Source: Candidatus Chlorohelix allophototropha
Lineage (GTDB): Bacteria > Chloroflexota > Chloroflexia > Chloroheliales > Chloroheliaceae
Length of the DNA stretch: 64,000 bases
Direction: 5' to 3'
NCBI RefSeq assembly: GCF_030389965.1
Contig: NZ_CP128401.1
Location: 186,001 to 250,000 of the forward strand
Shown piece after piece: positions 36,001 through 44,696 of this stretch; positions within the stretch are counted from its first letter, which is position 1, and each line of letters opens with the position of its first letter. The position numbers and the translations under genes are program-made. Under the pieces are notes generated by a model that did no database searches, was not told where the DNA came from, and worked only from the letters and a program-made list of their open reading frames with translations.

Positions 36001-37675
36001 TAGCTGGCTTACAATAAATGGTAAGAGTGTATCTTTCGATCCCCGGAGTGAGAATGAAGAGCTTACCCTGGTAGAGGAACTGCGCCATGCTATCCGCAGT
36101 ACCACTTCTGCTCCAGCTGAGCTTGAAGTAGCAATTGTAGATGGGGAAAGTCCGCTAGATAATCCCAATTATAATTTATGGTATTGGAAGCCGGATAAAT
36201 TTGCCGGTCTATATGAATTGAAAGTAACAGCACCCGGCGTGCCGGAACAAATCGCCAGAGTACGAATTTATCCTCGCAAAGTCTCGTATGATGAATACCG
36301 TAAGATGCTGGCAGATATTGCGGCAATATCCTATGACCTGTTGTTCAGAGTAGGCTCTCCTTCTTCCGAAAAAGCAGTGGCGCAGAAAGCCGAAGGACAG
36401 AGTTCCGCCTTACGCCAGTACGAACTGTTGCGGAAAATTGTAGTGGAGATGGAAGGAGTAATGGCGCAAATCCGTCGCAATCCATATAAAGTATTAGGGC
36501 GTAAAGATGGCGAAAAGTTGCTACAGCATGTGGGATCTTTCTCAGGTGAGGTTCAGCCCCGCAGAGGAGAGTATGTAAAACTACCTCAACAAGCGGCAGT
36601 AAAATGTCGCAAGGAACAACTCCCTCGTATCTGGAACGTACCGAATTGGGAGTTGACCTGCGATGTCTATGAGAACCAGCTTTTGAAAAGTTTTCTGTCC
36701 TACCACCTTGTACCTCTTTTCAATGCCATCCACGAGAGTGCAGAGAAAGAATTAGTCCGTCTAACCAACGAATATAATATTTTCAAACGGCGGGAATGGA
36801 AGACCGATGAACTTGAGTTGCAGATACGAAAACTCAAGGAAATACTACCTGAATGTGAGGGGTTCAAGCAGCGGTGCCTTAGCTGGTCTGGGGAGCCGTT
36901 TTTACATGGTGTAAAACATAATACCCAAGCAATTAAAGCTACCCAGGTACTGCTAAAAAACTTTGCCTATAGCCGTTTCTTCCGGCTTTACCTTCAGCTT
37001 CGTGCTGAGTTGAAAATCAGACTGGATGCTCAGCAATTCCTGACAGATCTTTCCCTGCGTAAAATGGCCGATATATATGAGATGTGGGCAATATTTTATA
37101 TAACTGAGGCACTAATCGATTCTCTGGTCAATAGTGGCTTTCAAATCACCCGCAATAACTTTTTCATCGAACTGGAAGATGGACGTTTTCAGGTTGATGT
37201 TACTCGCAATTTTTCAAGTATTATTCTAGTCAAAGAGGGCTTGCAGGTAGAAATGAAATATGAGCCAAAGTATTTGAGACTGCATAATACGCCTGGCATA
37301 GGGATAGATAGTGGAACTTTTCTAACACCGGATTTTGCTCTAGAAGTATGGCGTGGAAATGAAGCTGAAGCGGTAATATTATTTGATCCTAAGTATCGGA
37401 TTGTAGTGCAGGATGGCATAAAGACATATCCTTATGATGCTTATGGCAAAATGGCTGATTATCAACAGCGTATTAGGTATCTACCACTAGGCTCTAAACA
37501 AGTGGTGGATATAGTAACCAGCGCCTACATTCTTTATCCCGGTGAAACCTTCCGGCATTCCTCTAAAAAGCCAGGACTGGGAGCGATACCCCTCCACCCG
37601 AACATGAGCCAAATTGATAAAGGTAATTTTCAAACAGCCATAAAAGATATTTTGACTTACGCCGGCTTGGGATGA
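35975..37675 (+). CDS. McrC-like DUF2357 nuclease, PD-(D/E)XK fold
   Basis: 566 residues; ATG at 35975 lies inside the end of the McrB-like gene (26-nt overlap), implying coupled translation and a complex. The N-terminal 150 residues are the DUF2357 beta-domain (LKVTAPGVPEQIARVRIYPRKVSYDEYRK region). The C-terminal nuclease core shows TPDFALEVW (D453), VILFDPKYRI (D471 and K473 as the D-x-K pair) and DAYGKMADYQQRI, the usual order of a PD-(D/E)XK active site. Known DUF2357 proteins pair with McrB-like AAA+ ATPases as restriction effectors. It is the last gene of the operon; no terminator with a T run is obvious after it. Confidence 0.85.
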   Translation: MAIPASGANSWLTINGKSVSFDPRSENEELTLVEELRHAIRSTTSAPAELEVAIVDGESPLDNPNYNLWYWKPDKFAGLYELKVTAPGVPEQIARVRIYPRKVSYDEYRKMLADIAAISYDLLFRVGSPSSEKAVAQKAEGQSSALRQYELLRKIVVEMEGVMAQIRRNPYKVLGRKDGEKLLQHVGSFSGEVQPRRGEYVKLPQQAAVKCRKEQLPRIWNVPNWELTCDVYENQLLKSFLSYHLVPLFNAIHESAEKELVRLTNEYNIFKRREWKTDELELQIRKLKEILPECEGFKQRCLSWSGEPFLHGVKHNTQAIKATQVLLKNFAYSRFFRLYLQLRAELKIRLDAQQFLTDLSLRKMADIYEMWAIFYITEALIDSLVNSGFQITRNNFFIELEDGRFQVDVTRNFSSIILVKEGLQVEMKYEPKYLRLHNTPGIGIDSGTFLTPDFALEVWRGNEAEAVILFDPKYRIVVQDGIKTYPYDAYGKMADYQQRIRYLPLGSKQVVDIVTSAYILYPGETFRHSSKKPGLGAIPLHPNMSQIDKGNFQTAIKDILTYAGLG

Positions 37676-38091
37676 ACAGGTGTTGTAGTCGGATCACTTT
37701 TAATAACCCATCATTGCGGCGATGGTTTAATTAGTCGTAAAAAAGCGGAATTTATAGCTTATGACAAGATGGGTTGTCAAAAGTAACGTGGGAATGTGCT
37801 ATAATTAACTCCATCACAGAGGGAGAATCGCCTTATAAGGAGGCGTGGACTCTCTACCTTCTACCTATTAGATAGAGGATATTGCGATACAGTTAACTTG
37901 CTGGATTGAGCAACCGAAAGCGCCCTATTATGCCAGAGCCTGATGAGCTAGATACCGAGACCATTATCCTGCCTGCACCAGATTCCATTTAGATCGCCGA
38001 AACTAAACTGGCGTGAATCACTGTTCAGATATGCAACACGCCAAAACCACAGCTAATGCAGCAGATACCCCCAAACGCTTTGGGAGCGCTC
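37676..38091. other. Intergenic stretch with an orphan promoter and possible small RNA
   Basis: After the defence operon a plus-strand promoter is visible, then GC-rich stems (CGCC/GGCG near 37830-37847). There is a 20-codon ORF from the ATG at 37930 (MPEPDELDTETIILPAPDSI) without a convincing ribosome-binding site. No larger plus-strand gene follows before the convergent HAD gene. A short RNA or peptide is possible. Confidence 0.35.
37774..37805 (+). promoter_or_regulatory. Extended -10 promoter without a downstream gene
   Basis: TGC-TATAAT at 37797-37805 is a perfect extended -10. TTGTCA at 37774-37779 is the nearest -35 but is 20 nt away, which is long. Transcription would run into the 3' end of the leftward HAD gene. 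Confidence 0.5.
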
Positions 38092-38937
38092 TCATTTCTT
38101 CAGTATATACCTATCCAGTGCTTCCGCAACGCCGTCCTCTTCGTTTGTAGAGACAATTGCGCCTGCCACTGCTTTTACTTCGGCTGCCGCATTACCCATC
38201 GCTACTCCAAGTCCCGCTGCTTTTAGCATGTCCAGATCGTTAGGGCTATCTCCAATCGCAAGCGTTTCCGAAAGCGCAATGCCATAATGCTCTGCCAAGG
38301 CTGCCAACGCGATCCCTTTCCCCACACCCGGCTGGATGAAATCAAAACCGTGAAAATCCGCAAGGTTCTTACTCAGCAAGGGATAGCTGAAAAGGCTGCA
38401 TTTGAAACCATTATTCAGTGAGCCAAGCAAGCGGGACATCGCCGCTCTCGGTCCAATCCCTACCACCGTAAGCGCATCCTTTACAAAGGCCAGTTCATCA
38501 TAGCTACACCGCTCTATTAAATCTTGGCGTTGACCGCTGTCAGCATATTCCCGCATAAATTGGTCATCCTCGTAGTTTTGGCTGAGGAATATGCGCTCTC
38601 CACTTAAAGGGCTTTGCAAAATGGCAGGTTGATACCCGGATTGGCGAATTATAGCAATTGCTTCCTTTATAAAAGAGGGTGGAAGCGGTTTGTGGTAAAG
38701 CGCGCTGCTAGAGTGAATATCATAAACAAGTGAACCACAATATAGAATCAGTGGCACTTCTAACCCTAGTTCATCAGCCACTGCACGTGCTCCCAAATGC
38801 CGCCTTCCGGTAGCCAGTGTTACCACCACACCTGCCCGTACTGCCGCTTGTATTGCATCTTTTACACGGGGTCTTATCTTTTTTTGTTCGTCCAGCAAAG
38901 TGCCATCGAGATCAATTGCGACCAACTTGTAGCTCAT
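38092..38937 (-). CDS. Cof-type HAD-IIB phosphatase
   Basis: 281 residues, the usual length for Cof/YbiV-type sugar-phosphate or FMN phosphatases. Motif I is IDLDGTLLDE with nucleophile Asp9 and acid/base Asp11. Motif II is TLATGRR, and motif IV GDSPNDLDMLKAAG supplies the Mg-binding aspartates, followed by the conserved GVAMGNA. The middle C2B cap is present. ATG at 38937 has GGAGG upstream. It stands alone, converging on the defence operon. The substrate cannot be told from the sequence. Confidence 0.92.
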   Translation of the reverse strand: MSYKLVAIDLDGTLLDEQKKIRPRVKDAIQAAVRAGVVVTLATGRRHLGARAVADELGLEVPLILYCGSLVYDIHSSSALYHKPLPPSFIKEAIAIIRQSGYQPAILQSPLSGERIFLSQNYEDDQFMREYADSGQRQDLIERCSYDELAFVKDALTVVGIGPRAAMSRLLGSLNNGFKCSLFSYPLLSKNLADFHGFDFIQPGVGKGIALAALAEHYGIALSETLAIGDSPNDLDMLKAAGLGVAMGNAAAEVKAVAGAIVSTNEEDGVAEALDRYILKK

Positions 38938-39000
38938 TCTAACCTCCTACAATAATTATACTAGGGTTGGGACAGAAGAGGCTACAAATCAGGGATAGCA

Positions 39001-39036
39001 ACTATGGCTCCCCACCGCTGCGGTGGGGAACTATGT
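39001..39036. repeat. REP-like palindrome between direct repeats
   Basis: CCCCACCG-ctg-CGGTGGGG at 39010-39028 is a perfect 8-bp inverted repeat with a 3-nt loop. It is bracketed by ACTATG at 39001-39006 and at 39031-39036. No T run follows on either strand, so a REP element or recombination site is more likely than a terminator. Confidence 0.55.
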
Positions 39037-39054
39037 GCCATTAAATCAGATAAA

Positions 39055-39957
39055 TCAGGCAATATCCTCCTTGGAAAGATTAATCTGAGTATAACGCTTC
39101 AGACGGTCGATCACTCTCTCATCGTACCCGCGCTGTGCCAATTCTGGAATGGTGAAACTGGTGGTTACTAGCGTCGTGATCCCTCGGTTAATTCTCCCGT
39201 TCAAGAGGCTAAACAGCCGACTGAGCGACCAGGCGCTGATGGTTTCGGTGCCCAAACCCTCCAACGCCAGCACATCGATATGCAACAGAATAACCAATAA
39301 CTGCTCCTCGACCAGCTCGTGGGGATTCTTCCCCTCTCGTGCCCGATCCAGCAAATCAAGTAGCGCTGGCATGGTTAAGAACACCACTACTTTCCCGCTT
39401 TCAGATGCGCCGTTACAGTACGCCGCAGCTAAATGGGTCTTGCCGCCGCCTTTCGCGCCGGTGATTAGTAAGGAGGCGCCTTTCTTACAGGCGCTTTGCG
39501 CTTCATGCAGAGCATTTGACCTTGCATAGGAGTCGCCTTTGAAATTCTCAAAGCGCAACTTGGTCAGTTCCCCTACCAGCCCACCGGACTTCACCACTAG
39601 GTTAGCCAGATGGGATTTGAGCTCCCGCTTCGCCCTGCCGAGCTCCCCAGAGATTATAATCCCTTCCGAGCAATCGGGACAAGGCATATACTGCGTCCGG
39701 TTATGGATCTGCACGGTTAGCCAACCGTACTGACAAATGCATTGGTGTTGCGTTTGCCAGTTCGCTAGTTCTGAAACGGCGGCTAAGCAGCCCTGTTGCG
39801 GGCAAGGAGCCGTCCGCCAGGACAACTCTTCCAGTGTCCACGTATCCCAGCCCACCGAGACAGCGACAGGCGCCTTGATAATACCGTTATCAGCACAATA
39901 GGTGCAGTGCCAACCTCCTGGTGCCAGGTTCGCTGGCTCGGGGTTATTTTGTTCCAT
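39055..39957 (-). CDS. DnaC/IstB-like AAA+ ATPase with an N-terminal zinc-finger-like region
   Basis: 300 residues. The first 100 carry paired cysteines (WHCTYC, APCPQQGC, HQCICQYGW, MPCPDC) that could bind zinc. The C-terminal half is DnaC/IstB-like: Walker A GAKGGGKT at 167-174, VVVFLTMPALLDLL and sensor-1-like ITTLVTTSF, with arginine-finger region DERVIDRLKRY. The Walker B site is odd: the usual 'L(I/V)xDDLG' is LALEGLGTE, so the metal-binding Asp pair is Glu-Gly. Such ATPases load replicative helicases (DnaC) or assist transposases (IstB). No istA-type transposase is adjacent, so a helicase loader of a plasmid or phage remnant is the better guess. ATG 39957 follows GAGGG. Confidence 0.8.
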   Translation of the reverse strand: MEQNNPEPANLAPGGWHCTYCADNGIIKAPVAVSVGWDTWTLEELSWRTAPCPQQGCLAAVSELANWQTQHQCICQYGWLTVQIHNRTQYMPCPDCSEGIIISGELGRAKRELKSHLANLVVKSGGLVGELTKLRFENFKGDSYARSNALHEAQSACKKGASLLITGAKGGGKTHLAAAYCNGASESGKVVVFLTMPALLDLLDRAREGKNPHELVEEQLLVILLHIDVLALEGLGTETISAWSLSRLFSLLNGRINRGITTLVTTSFTIPELAQRGYDERVIDRLKRYTQINLSKEDIA

Positions 39958-40471
39958 AAAAATCCCTCTTTTCGTGTAAAGGTTAAAATAAAATTAGGCT
40001 CTCCACGCCCCAAAACCAATAAAGAATTGGTAATGGCTTTGGAAAGAGCCTGTTTTAATTTTGCCGACTTTTACGAAAGGAGCCAAGAACCTGTCGGGAT
40101 TTTCTTCAGAAAAATGTCAGGGATTTGCAGAAATTGACCGATCTGCTACTCTCGGCAGGTTTGCTATCTATGTGATCTTAGCCTGAGAAATTCTTTCCGT
40201 TGCGGTGGGTTAGCTGTAACCAGCGTATTTAGATTACTGATGTTGGCTGGCAATACGGGGTTTATGTTGCAACCGTTGCAAGATAGAACGCAGCTTATTC
40301 ACGAATTCATGACTAACTGAACGCCTCGCAGCGATCTCCGAGTTAATCCCCTGCTAGCATTCCTCCTCGGTGAGGAGAATTTCAACTGCCCTGCGCTTGA
40401 TACCTGCAACCACTTGCTTGATTAAGGTATAATTACACTTGGCGGAAGATATTTTGTTCTAATGAAAGGGG
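39958..40471. other. Divergent intergenic region of 514 bp
   Basis: Lies between the leftward DnaC-like gene and the rightward HTH gene. A TATAAT at 40428-40433 about 40 nt before the HTH gene is a probable -10, without a clear -35. Nothing else is recognised. Confidence 0.35.
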
Positions 40472-41086
40472 TTGCTAGTTTTGACACGGCACGGGCAAAC
40501 ACACCGCACCAAAGGGCATATTTTGCATGATCGGATTAAGATTGGTGAGCTTTACATCAAGGGTTGGTCGCAAGCTCGCATTGCCGCTGAACTGGGCGTG
40601 TCGCAAGCCACCGTTTCCCGCGAGATTAGGCGCATCTCCACCGAGTGGCAGCAGAAGTATCTAGAGGATTTCGATGCCATGGTGCGGAAGCAACTGCTCG
40701 AAATCGACAATGTAATCGCTGAAGCTTACGCAGCTTGGGAGCGGTCGCAGCAGAAGCACGCCAGCCAAACCCGGCAAGTGCTGGAGTCTACGGGCGAAGC
40801 GGGCAGTGAGGCTAACGGTAGGCTGCAGCAGTTCGGGACGCTCAAGGTAACCGTTTCCGATGAGGTCGGGGACGTGGCTTTCCTGCAAGTGATCCGGGAT
40901 ATGCTAGCACAGAAAGCTAAGCTGCTCGATCTAAATTCGCCAGAGCGCCACTTGATCGGCATTAGCGCCCAAGTGCAATATAGCAGCGATGTAGCTTTCA
41001 AGATTCTGCACGACCCCCAAGCTGGGGAAATGATGCGCCAGCTAATGGAACACGTAGCAGGCAGCGATATAGTATATCCAAATTGA
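40472..41086 (+). CDS. Helix-turn-helix protein, small-terminase or resolvase-HTH-like
   Basis: 204 residues if the TTG at 40472 is used; TTG at 40481, 10 nt after AAAGGGG, is equally possible. Residues about 25-58 form a clear HTH (ELYIKGWSQARIAAELGVSQATVSREI). The rest is helical with DAMVRKQLLEIDNVIAEAYAAWERSQQKH, a layout seen in phage small-terminase-like proteins and in resolvase/Hin-type HTH domains. No recombinase catalytic domain is present, and no large terminase follows. Together with the DnaC-like gene it suggests a decayed phage or plasmid segment. The function is uncertain. Confidence 0.6.
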   Translation: MLVLTRHGQTHRTKGHILHDRIKIGELYIKGWSQARIAAELGVSQATVSREIRRISTEWQQKYLEDFDAMVRKQLLEIDNVIAEAYAAWERSQQKHASQTRQVLESTGEAGSEANGRLQQFGTLKVTVSDEVGDVAFLQVIRDMLAQKAKLLDLNSPERHLIGISAQVQYSSDVAFKILHDPQAGEMMRQLMEHVAGSDIVYPN

Positions 41087-42445
41087 TTCCACCAATTTTT
41101 TGCCCCGCACATTGCGCGGACGTGCCTATTTCGCCCTGCCGCCACACTTTTTCACACACTCTTTGCGGCAATACGCCCCAACCGGTGGCTTGCAGTTTTT
41201 GTACTGTGACTGACGGCGCACGCACTTTCCCACCCTTCCCCTTTTTGCAAAGCAGCGACTTGCGCTGGTGGGCGCGGCTTTAGGAGAGTGTTTGCCACTC
41301 TACTCAACTCTTGTTTCAAAGTGCCCTCTCTAATGTGCTGATTAACAGTGTGTTAGCAGCAGCGAGGAGAACAAAGGAATAGGAAGGGTTACGCTAGTTG
41401 AAGTGGCAGGATCTGGGATATGTGAATCAGTGGAGAGGTTAGCGCTTTGCTTCTGTGGGCTAAACAAGGGATTGGTGGCTTTTTGGTCAGAAGCGCGAGC
41501 CTAAAGCAGTTGCTGGTGCTGGAGGTCGGGCAGGCTATCCTAGGCAAATGTCTGTCCAGCGCTATGGGGCGCGATTTTTAGTTTGACGCTCAGACAAAGC
41601 AGGACAATTATTTTGAACCGGTAATTTCGTACACAATGAACGGTTAATTCACCGCATGCTAACCATTTGTAAGTTCAAACCGCCTAAAATGGAGGGGGCA
41701 AAACCGGGTACTTTCGTAGTGTAAATCTTGTACAAACGGGGGAGAAACTGGTATATTCTGGGATTTTCGCAGCATTTATGGAGGTTTTATAACAGAAAAC
41801 ATTTCTGCGATACCGGGTCAGTAAGCTTGTTCTAAGCCTGTCCCTGCAGCTTAAACTTAAATCCACTAATATTTCCAGCAAAGAACGAATAAGTCGCTAT
41901 TACTGCTTTCAGTTGTAAAATACTAGAGCTATTTAGCCCATTGCGAAGCCTTAAAAATAGCCACGCATTATAAGCCGTTTTAAGCCCGCCTATTTCACTG
42001 AGAGCAGCCATTTTGCCTAATTCTCGCGCGAGCCACCTTAACAGGCTTCGTGGCATGAGGCTTTTTTGCCGATCTGGCTAAAAATGGCTGGCTTCCAGAC
42101 CTGTTGCACTGTTTGCCGGAAGATATTATGCAAAACTCCGGCTAACCAGCTTGTTACAAAAGACTCAGTGGCATTACCTGAAGATAAGGCGAAGATATGG
42201 AAGTAAGTCTAGCTTTTTCAGGCGCACCCAAAGCCACTACCAGTTTTAATTGCCTTCCTTACCACCTACAAGATGAGAAAAGTCTCATTTGGTTTCAATC
42301 CCCCTCCAATCTCCACACTGTAGAATCTTATTATCAATATAAATCATTCTTTTGAAATGTCTTTATCCATTTCCGTCATTCCGGATTTCACCAATCAGAA
42401 TTAGCAATTTGCCTTTGTCCGGTCGCTTTTTTAGGAGATTATTAA
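41087..42445. other. Gene-poor stretch of about 1.36 kb
   Basis: No convincing gene is seen. A minus-strand frame at 41832-42056 (74 codons) has ordinary-looking residues but no ribosome-binding site. GCCGGA (42115-42120) pairs with TCCGGC (42137-42142) around 16 nt. A weaker CCTGAA/TTCAGG stem follows near 42178-42225. These could be a leader structure for the ferric-reductase-like gene, but no riboswitch class is matched. Several terminator-less stems suggest decayed mobile DNA. Confidence 0.35.
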
Positions 42446-43453
42446 ATGTTAGCTTCATCTAAAATCCAAAATATTAGCGCAAACAGTAATCCCCGCCTCA
42501 AAACCCACGCGGTTATGACCGGGATTACCTTCGTTGGTTGCCTCATCGCTGCCATCTTTGCCTCTCCCGCCCAGAGTATCTTGGAAACTCTCTCGGTAGG
42601 CACAGGTTACATCGGGCTGTTGTTAATTATGGCAACCTTGTTAATCGGCCCAATTAATATGCTTAAAGTCCGTAAAAACCCGGTGAATATTAACTTGCGT
42701 CGAGATGTCGGTATTTGGGCTGGAATTACCTCACTGGCGCACGTCTTTTTCGCTGCCGCCCTTCAGCTTAGTTGGGGAAGTAGCCTTTTAGGGTTTTTCT
42801 TTAACACTGATGGCGCTTTCAAATTTAATCTTTTCGGTATCAGCAGTGTTTTCGGACTGATCGGCACATTGGTTATTCTTCTCTTGCTGGTTATTTCCAA
42901 CAATCTCTTCCTGAAAAAGCTAAAGGGCAAGAATTGGAAAACTATGCAACGCTTAAATTATCTGCTGTTTGTGGTGGCTTTAGCTCATACCTTTACCCAA
43001 CAGGTAAATATCGGGCGGAATGCGCTTTTGATCTTTGGAGTTATGGCGCTGACTGCCGGAGTGGTACTGGCACAATCAATCGGCGCTTGGGTGTACCGAC
43101 AACGGGCACAGCAACGCAAAGTTACGACAGAAGCGGTAGTCGCTTCTAAAGCAGTAGGGGCGAGAAGAGCAAGTGTAGAATTAGCCTCAGGCAAAACCCG
43201 AAAGTATAATGTGGTAAGCCGCAATTCTTTTGCAAAGGTAATCAGTTCTGTGGGAGTGGGTGCATTGGTGCTGTTTATGGGTTTTATGATAGCCAAAGAG
43301 GGGACGCAGGTCATCAATTCAATAAACAATACCGCGAACTCTAACGGTTACGTCACCAACTCAAACGGCTCTACCTCCTCGAGTAGCAGCAGTGGGGTTC
43401 AGGTAAATTCAGCAGCGGTGTCGCAACCGCAAGTAGTAAGCCGTCATTCTTAG
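42446..43453 (+). CDS. Ferric-reductase-like transmembrane protein
   Basis: 335 residues with seven or so hydrophobic helices. The pattern is that of the FRD/MsrQ haem-binding membrane domain: helix with SLAHVFFAAALQL, FLKKLKGKNWKTMQRLNYLLFVVALAHTF (His pair on adjacent helices for haem ligation), then a further helix. There is no FAD/NAD-binding part, so electrons must come from or go to another protein. A Ser/Asn-rich tail after a last membrane helix (KVISSVGVGALVLFMGFMIA) is unusual. ATG at 42446 is preceded by TAGGAGA, and a strong terminator follows the stop. The electron partner is unknown. Confidence 0.75.
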   Translation: MLASSKIQNISANSNPRLKTHAVMTGITFVGCLIAAIFASPAQSILETLSVGTGYIGLLLIMATLLIGPINMLKVRKNPVNINLRRDVGIWAGITSLAHVFFAAALQLSWGSSLLGFFFNTDGAFKFNLFGISSVFGLIGTLVILLLLVISNNLFLKKLKGKNWKTMQRLNYLLFVVALAHTFTQQVNIGRNALLIFGVMALTAGVVLAQSIGAWVYRQRAQQRKVTTEAVVASKAVGARRASVELASGKTRKYNVVSRNSFAKVISSVGVGALVLFMGFMIAKEGTQVINSINNTANSNGYVTNSNGSTSSSSSSGVQVNSAAVSQPQVVSRHS

Positions 43454-43500
43454 GGATGGCTGGAGCGACTGACCTCGCTCATTCTAAAAACTCTTTTATC

Positions 43501-43544
43501 TGGGTTGAGCCTGCTCACTATAACGAACAGGCTCAACCCATTTT
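43501..43544 (+). terminator. Rho-independent terminator, 13-bp perfect stem
   Basis: TGGGTTGAGCCTG (43501-43513) pairs exactly with CAGGCTCAACCCA (43528-43540) over a 14-nt loop and is followed by TTTT. It ends the ferric-reductase-like gene and makes the overlapping 43456-43779 frame unlikely to be coding. Confidence 0.85.
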
Positions 43545-43978
43545 AAATAATCTTGCAATCAGTGGAATTTTGCCTCAAAGCATACACCAATCAACCACCA
43601 GAACTATCTTTGACAATGTAGAAACAGCAGTGACCACGCATGCGGCTTTTGCCCACTTTGTTTCATCTGCTTTTCCCACCACTTTTTTCTGGTCGTCTAA
43701 AACCACCAACCAGTTTATCCAAGTGCAATTGGACCACCAGAAACCTGCCACTTTGCTGCTTACATCACCTATTGTTTAACTTTACAACTCAGAGCTTAAA
43801 GCTATTTCAATTCGTAGGTTTCTTCTATTGTATTACCTGTAGTATCAAACTTACTATAAAAATGGCTAGAGTTTCAATTCGCCAACAATGTCCAATGTGT
43901 ATGAAACCCCCTATAGGACTTGGCAACATCGTATCTAAATTATATTCAACGTAATCTTCAGAGTTGGAATGGCAGAGA
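43545..43978. other. Intergenic stretch, nothing recognised
   Basis: Between a plus-strand terminator and the 3' end of the leftward response-regulator gene. The short open frames here lack ribosome-binding sites and resemble no family. Confidence 0.4.
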
Positions 43979-44674
43979 TTAAAACAAGCCGTTTTCACGG
44001 GCATAGATAATGGCTTGGATGCGGTCACGTAAACCCAACCGGGATAAGATACTTGAGATATGGTTTTTGACCGTACCTTCACTGATGGAAAGAGAGCGAG
44101 CAATTTCGCTGTTGGAAAGTCCCTGAGAGGTTAGCTTTAACACTTCCAGTTCGCGTTCGGTCAATCCAGCATTAGTCGGAGAAGAGCTTTGTAAGGCAAG
44201 TGATTGCAGACGGCTGCTTGCTGAAGGATTCCCGAGTGAAGCCACAACTTTTAGCGCAACTGCCGGGTCAAGCTGGTAAATTCCTTTGTGAGCGGCTATT
44301 ACCGCTTGTGCAAGATCATCTTCTGGGATGGTTTTGAGTAAATAGCCGCTAGCTCCTGCCTTCAAAGCTTCGATTACATATTCCTCATCATCAAAAGTAG
44401 TCAACATCAAAATCTTGCAAGTTGGAAACTGACGCTTTATTAGAGCGGTAGCCTCTACCCCAGCCATTATCGGCATCCGAACATCCATCAAAATAACTTC
44501 GGGATTAAGTAATCGGGTTTTTTCTAACGCTTCCTGACCGTTAGCAGCCGTTCCGACCACTTCAATTCCAGCTTGCAAACTAAGTAAAGAAGCAATACCC
44601 TCCCGTAGCAAGCGTTGGTCATCGGCTATGAGCAATCGCACCGGTGAGTTTTGATTTAGATTTGAGATTGACAC
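43979..44674 (-). CDS. NarL/LuxR-family response regulator
   Basis: 231 residues. The receiver domain has the acidic pair D18-D19 and the phosphorylation site D64 in VILMDVRMP, with the Thr and Lys switch residues in MLTTFDDEEY and GYLLKTIPEDD. The C-terminal LuxR-type HTH is LTERELEVLKLTSQGLSNSEIARSL through ISSILSRLGL. It starts at GTG 44674 with GAGGAAC upstream and follows its kinase on the same strand after 22 nt. It is the output of a two-component system. Targets are unknown; a likely candidate is the lipoprotein/MMPL region transcribed divergently from the kinase. Confidence 0.95.
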   Translation of the reverse strand: MSISNLNQNSPVRLLIADDQRLLREGIASLLSLQAGIEVVGTAANGQEALEKTRLLNPEVILMDVRMPIMAGVEATALIKRQFPTCKILMLTTFDDEEYVIEALKAGASGYLLKTIPEDDLAQAVIAAHKGIYQLDPAVALKVVASLGNPSASSRLQSLALQSSSPTNAGLTERELEVLKLTSQGLSNSEIARSLSISEGTVKNHISSILSRLGLRDRIQAIIYARENGLF

Positions 44675-44696
44675 AAGTTTATCTGTTCCTCAAAAA

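Noticed and set aside
41832-42056. 74-codon minus-strand frame
   Set aside because: Residues look ordinary but there is no ribosome-binding site, promoter or family match.
43456-43779. 107-codon frame after the ferric-reductase-like gene
   Set aside because: It spans a perfect 13-bp rho-independent terminator and has no ribosome-binding site.
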